Shown: positions 61,370 through 64,000 of the stretch, in pieces | How the letters are laid out: every line of letters begins with the position of its first letter | Numbering within the stretch: position 1 is the stretch's first letter | Assembly: GCA_050945795.1 (NCBI GenBank) | Contig: JBMNTP010000006.1 | Location: 1-64,000 of the forward strand | DNA: 64,000 nucleotides | Direction of reading: 5' to 3' | Source: JBMNTP01 sp050945795 | GTDB taxonomy: Bacteria; Bacillota; Clostridia; Christensenellales; MGBC116941 | Notes under the pieces: generated by a model | What the model saw: the letters and a program-made list of their open reading frames with translations, nothing else | Told to the model about the DNA's origin: nothing | Databases searched by the model: none | Translations under genes and position numbers: made by a program

Positions 61370-64000
61370 CTAAGCCTTTTTATTTTGCATAAGCCTATGC
61401 AATGTATCAAGCGCGTATACTATCTGTTCGCTGTTGTGATCGGAGGTTAGGCAGAATCTTAGCCTGCTTTGATTTCTTGGCACCGCGGGATAAACTGCCG
61501 GCGGCACAAAAACACCGTTTTCCAGCATTTTGCTGCTAAGCTCAAAGCACTCGGCGTCTCCTCCTATCATAACCGGCGTTATAGCCGACTCCGCCGCGAG
61601 GCAGGTATCAAAGCCGCGCTTTTTCGCCTCGGTTATAAACACAGCTATGTTCTTTTGCAGCCGCTGCACTCTGTCGTTCGAGCGCCGCATAATGCGTATC
61701 GCCTCGAGCGCCGCCGCGGCTAAAGGCGGCGATATGCCAACGGTAAAAACAAAACCGGGCAGGTTATACCTTAGCCATTCTATAAGTCGGTATTCGCCCG
61801 CAAGATATCCTCCGCAGCTGCCCAGACCTTTTGACAGCGTACCCATTTTTATATCAATATCGCCGCTTTTAAGCTTAAAATATTCATCTACTCCGCCGCC
61901 ATTTTCTCCTATAACGCAGCTTGAATGCGCCTCATCTACCATAAGGAAAAGGCCGTATTCCTTTTTAAGGCGTACAAACTCATCTATAGGCGCTATGTCA
62001 CCATCCATGCTGTAAACGCCTTCAACAACAAGCAGCACCTTTTCATATTTATCGCGCACCGATTTAAGCATATTCTCCAGCGCCTTAAAATCGTTGTGCG
62101 GAAAAGCCTTTGTGTCGCTTTGCGAAAGCTGGCAGCCCTGCATTATAGAGTTGTGCGACAGGGCATCGTATATTATAAGATCATGCTTATTACAAAAATT
62201 GCCTACGAACGTAACGTTTGTAGCGTGTCCGGCGTTGTTTACAAGCGCCGCCTCGGTATGCTTCCATGCCGCTATCTCGGCCTCAAGCTCTCCATAAAGC
62301 GGCTTTTCTCCCGCGATAAGCCGGCTGCCGCTAGCCGATGTTCCATACTTTTCCGTAGCGCTTTTAGCCGCCGCCACAGTTTCGACATCGCCGGAAAAAC
62401 CAAGATAGTTATACGAACCAAAGTTTATAACCGTCTTGCCGTCAACTACAGATGTATCGCGCAATACGCTGTCATGCGCTATAAAATACGGATTGCCCTG
62501 AGCCTCCGTCGCTTTAATACGCTTTTCAAACTCCGTCCATTCCCTTGAATTTGCAAACGAGCTTATGCGGCCAAGCGGCTTTTCGCGCTCCTCGCTTTGC
62601 GGCTTTGCCACTTCAGTTCCGCTCAGCTTTTTATGCAGCAGCGCCGCCAGTTCGTTCACATTTGAGCAGCCAATGTATTCATCGTCTGTAAGAGTTACTT
62701 CAAAAAGCTCCTCCGCCCTTGTAAACACGCTAAGACTGGTCAGCGAATCGCCGCCAAGGTCGAATATAAAATGTGCGTCATCGGGTATTTCGCTTTCATC
62801 AAGCACCAGCGTCTCGGCGAATATTTTTCTTATCTCTTTTTTTATATCCTCAAGCCCCTCGACTACTTCAGCCGACTCGGCTTTTTTACTTTTGCCGCCC
62901 GAAACCAAAGCCCTACCCGATGCCATATCAACCTTCGAGCAGTCCCACGCGCCGCTTTCTATGCCCTTTTTAAGCTGCTGACGCTTAACCTTTATGCCGT
63001 TTGCCAGCGGCAGCGGCATATTTGATACATATACCGTCTGTATCTTTTTATATATAGGTAATCCGGCATTTATAAGCGCTATTTCCTCTGCCGCAAGCTT
63101 AAGCTGCCCCGCGCCGGCGCCTTCGGACATCTCCAGCACCAGCGATATATCCTCATAAACCCCGCCATCGCTTACTCCCAAAACGCAGTATCTCTCAACG
63201 CCCGGCAGACCGGCAAACGCGTCCTCCAGCTCATCCGGAAATACATTTTCGCCCGATTCATTTATGATAACCTCTTTAAGCCTGCCCTCTATCTTCATTC
63301 TGCCTTTTTCAAGGCGGGCGATGTCGCCCGTAGCGAACCAGCCGCCGTTTTCAAGCGACCGCGGCCTTGTCACGCCATTTTCTACAACGCCGGAATGCAG
63401 CGAATCGCCTCTTATAAACAGCTCCCCTACATTCTCCTCCGCCCCAAGCGGCTCAACACGGTATTGAGCGTCATCAAACGGTCGGCCAAGGCTGGCTGTA
63501 AGCCGTAAATCTATGTTTCTGTCATATTCCACTGATTTTATGCCGACTTCCGTCATGCCAAAGCCGTTGTAAAGCGGATATCCTATGCCGTTTATAATTC
63601 TTAGCGTTTCCGGGGTAATATGCCCTCCGCCGCTTATCAAGCATCTCGCCTGCGGTCCTATAAGATTTTTCTGAACGTCCTTAAAAAACAGTCGTGAAGC
63701 AATCTTGCGACCCGCCACCGGCATCAGCCTCTGCAAGAATATGCTTATATCAATGGCTTTATTAAGCTTTTCATCTCTGCTCTGCTGTTTGGCCTTGCGC
63801 ATAATGCCCTGCGCCACGCTGTTCCAAAAAAGCGGCACGCTCATCAAATGCGTAACGCCAAGCCTTCTTGATGTTTCTAGTATTGTCTGCGGCTGCCTAT
63901 CCTTAAGGTAAACTATTGTTTTGCCGAAAAACGAATACCACATGTATACCGCTACAAAGCCAAAAATATGGTGTAGCGGCAAAAACGCCAGGTTTTTAAG
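61370..64000 (-). CDS. adenylation-ACP-alpha-oxoamine synthase fusion protein (5' end outside window)
   Basis: The reading frame is open to the right edge (LKNLAFLPLHHIFGF), so at least 876 residues are seen and the N-terminus is missing. The first part is an ANL adenylation domain (GYPLYNGFGMTEVG, WFATGDIARLEKGRMKIEGR, KEVIINESGENVFPDELED). A carrier domain follows at about residues 385-460 with the phosphopantetheine site LGGDSLTSLS. The C-terminal 400 residues are an alpha-oxoamine synthase: INFGSYNYLGFSG, SGSRLIAGEKPLYGELE, VDEAHSSCVIGENGGG and the PLP lysine in GTLSKGLGSCGG. The enzyme likely activates a fatty acid, loads it on its own ACP and condenses it with an amino acid, as serine palmitoyltransferase or CqsA do. 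The product is unknown. Confidence 0.9.
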   Translation of the reverse strand, partial: LKNLAFLPLHHIFGFVAVYMWYSFFGKTIVYLKDRQPQTILETSRRLGVTHLMSVPLFWNSVAQGIMRKAKQQSRDEKLNKAIDISIFLQRLMPVAGRKIASRLFFKDVQKNLIGPQARCLISGGGHITPETLRIINGIGYPLYNGFGMTEVGIKSVEYDRNIDLRLTASLGRPFDDAQYRVEPLGAEENVGELFIRGDSLHSGVVENGVTRPRSLENGGWFATGDIARLEKGRMKIEGRLKEVIINESGENVFPDELEDAFAGLPGVERYCVLGVSDGGVYEDISLVLEMSEGAGAGQLKLAAEEIALINAGLPIYKKIQTVYVSNMPLPLANGIKVKRQQLKKGIESGAWDCSKVDMASGRALVSGGKSKKAESAEVVEGLEDIKKEIRKIFAETLVLDESEIPDDAHFIFDLGGDSLTSLSVFTRAEELFEVTLTDDEYIGCSNVNELAALLHKKLSGTEVAKPQSEEREKPLGRISSFANSREWTEFEKRIKATEAQGNPYFIAHDSVLRDTSVVDGKTVINFGSYNYLGFSGDVETVAAAKSATEKYGTSASGSRLIAGEKPLYGELEAEIAAWKHTEAALVNNAGHATNVTFVGNFCNKHDLIIYDALSHNSIMQGCQLSQSDTKAFPHNDFKALENMLKSVRDKYEKVLLVVEGVYSMDGDIAPIDEFVRLKKEYGLFLMVDEAHSSCVIGENGGGVDEYFKLKSGDIDIKMGTLSKGLGSCGGYLAGEYRLIEWLRYNLPGFVFTVGISPPLAAAALEAIRIMRRSNDRVQRLQKNIAVFITEAKKRGFDTCLAAESAITPVMIGGDAECFELSSKMLENGVFVPPAVYPAVPRNQSRLRFCLTSDHNSEQIVYALDTLHRLMQNKKA

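Overview
This window looks like a chromosomal segment of an endospore-forming, Gram-positive Clostridia-type Firmicute. The evidence is the gene content and order: dnaX-ybaB-recR-yaaL-bofA, rpsF-ssb-rpsR, gdpP-rplI-dnaB, murA-spoIID-spoIIQ and addB-addA, together with strong AGGAGG-type ribosome binding sites, TTGACA/TATAAT promoters with 17-bp spacers, T-rich Rho-independent terminators and heavy use of ATA isoleucine codons. I cannot name the species. Most genes lie on the minus strand.

Region 1 (about 1-10330) is the accessory part. It is a series of broken RHS-repeat (polymorphic toxin) 3' ends, all on the minus strand. Each RHS core fragment is followed by a different C-terminal tip and then by a small gene that is a candidate immunity gene; most of these units end in a terminator. 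I see five RHS remnants: an orphan tip (573-793), an ADP-ribosyltransferase-like tip that is out of frame with its core (2130-3238), a glycine-zipper plus GHYPEY tip (3779-4684), a C39-like cysteine peptidase tip (6237-7481) and a core fragment with no tip (9980-10285). A conserved spacer and near-identical terminators recur between them. The locus ends next to a tRNA-Thr gene (10573-10648).

Region 2 (10848-14238) has two tandem sugar-binding-protein-like lipoproteins on the plus strand and a CobW-like P-loop protein on the minus strand. Region 3 (14355-20412) is replication and translation housekeeping: dnaB, rplI, gdpP, a YybS-like membrane protein, then the rpsF-ssb-rpsR operon with a clear promoter. 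Region 4 (20446-34930) carries addAB, gltX, glnS, a YbaK/ProX deacylase, rlmH, a CPBP protease, a WalJ-like hydrolase and ychF. Region 5 (35068-43857) carries uppP, radC, yitT, a PepV-like dipeptidase, apbE, tkt and mgtE; mgtE has a structured leader that ends in a terminator.

Region 6 (44257-50279) is sporulation and cell wall: a SpoIIQ-like M23 protein, spoIID, murA and two paralogous SH3/peptidoglycan-binding secreted proteins with an unnamed conserved C-terminal domain. Region 7 (50629-58397) has two tandem uracil-DNA glycosylase-like genes, bofA-yaaL, recR-ybaB-dnaX, a beta-CASP metallo-beta-lactamase protein and an M20 peptidase. Region 8 (58530-64000) has a polar amino acid ABC transporter and, running off the right edge, a fused adenylation-ACP-alpha-oxoamine synthase protein that could make an acylated amino-ketone or sphingoid-like lipid or signal.
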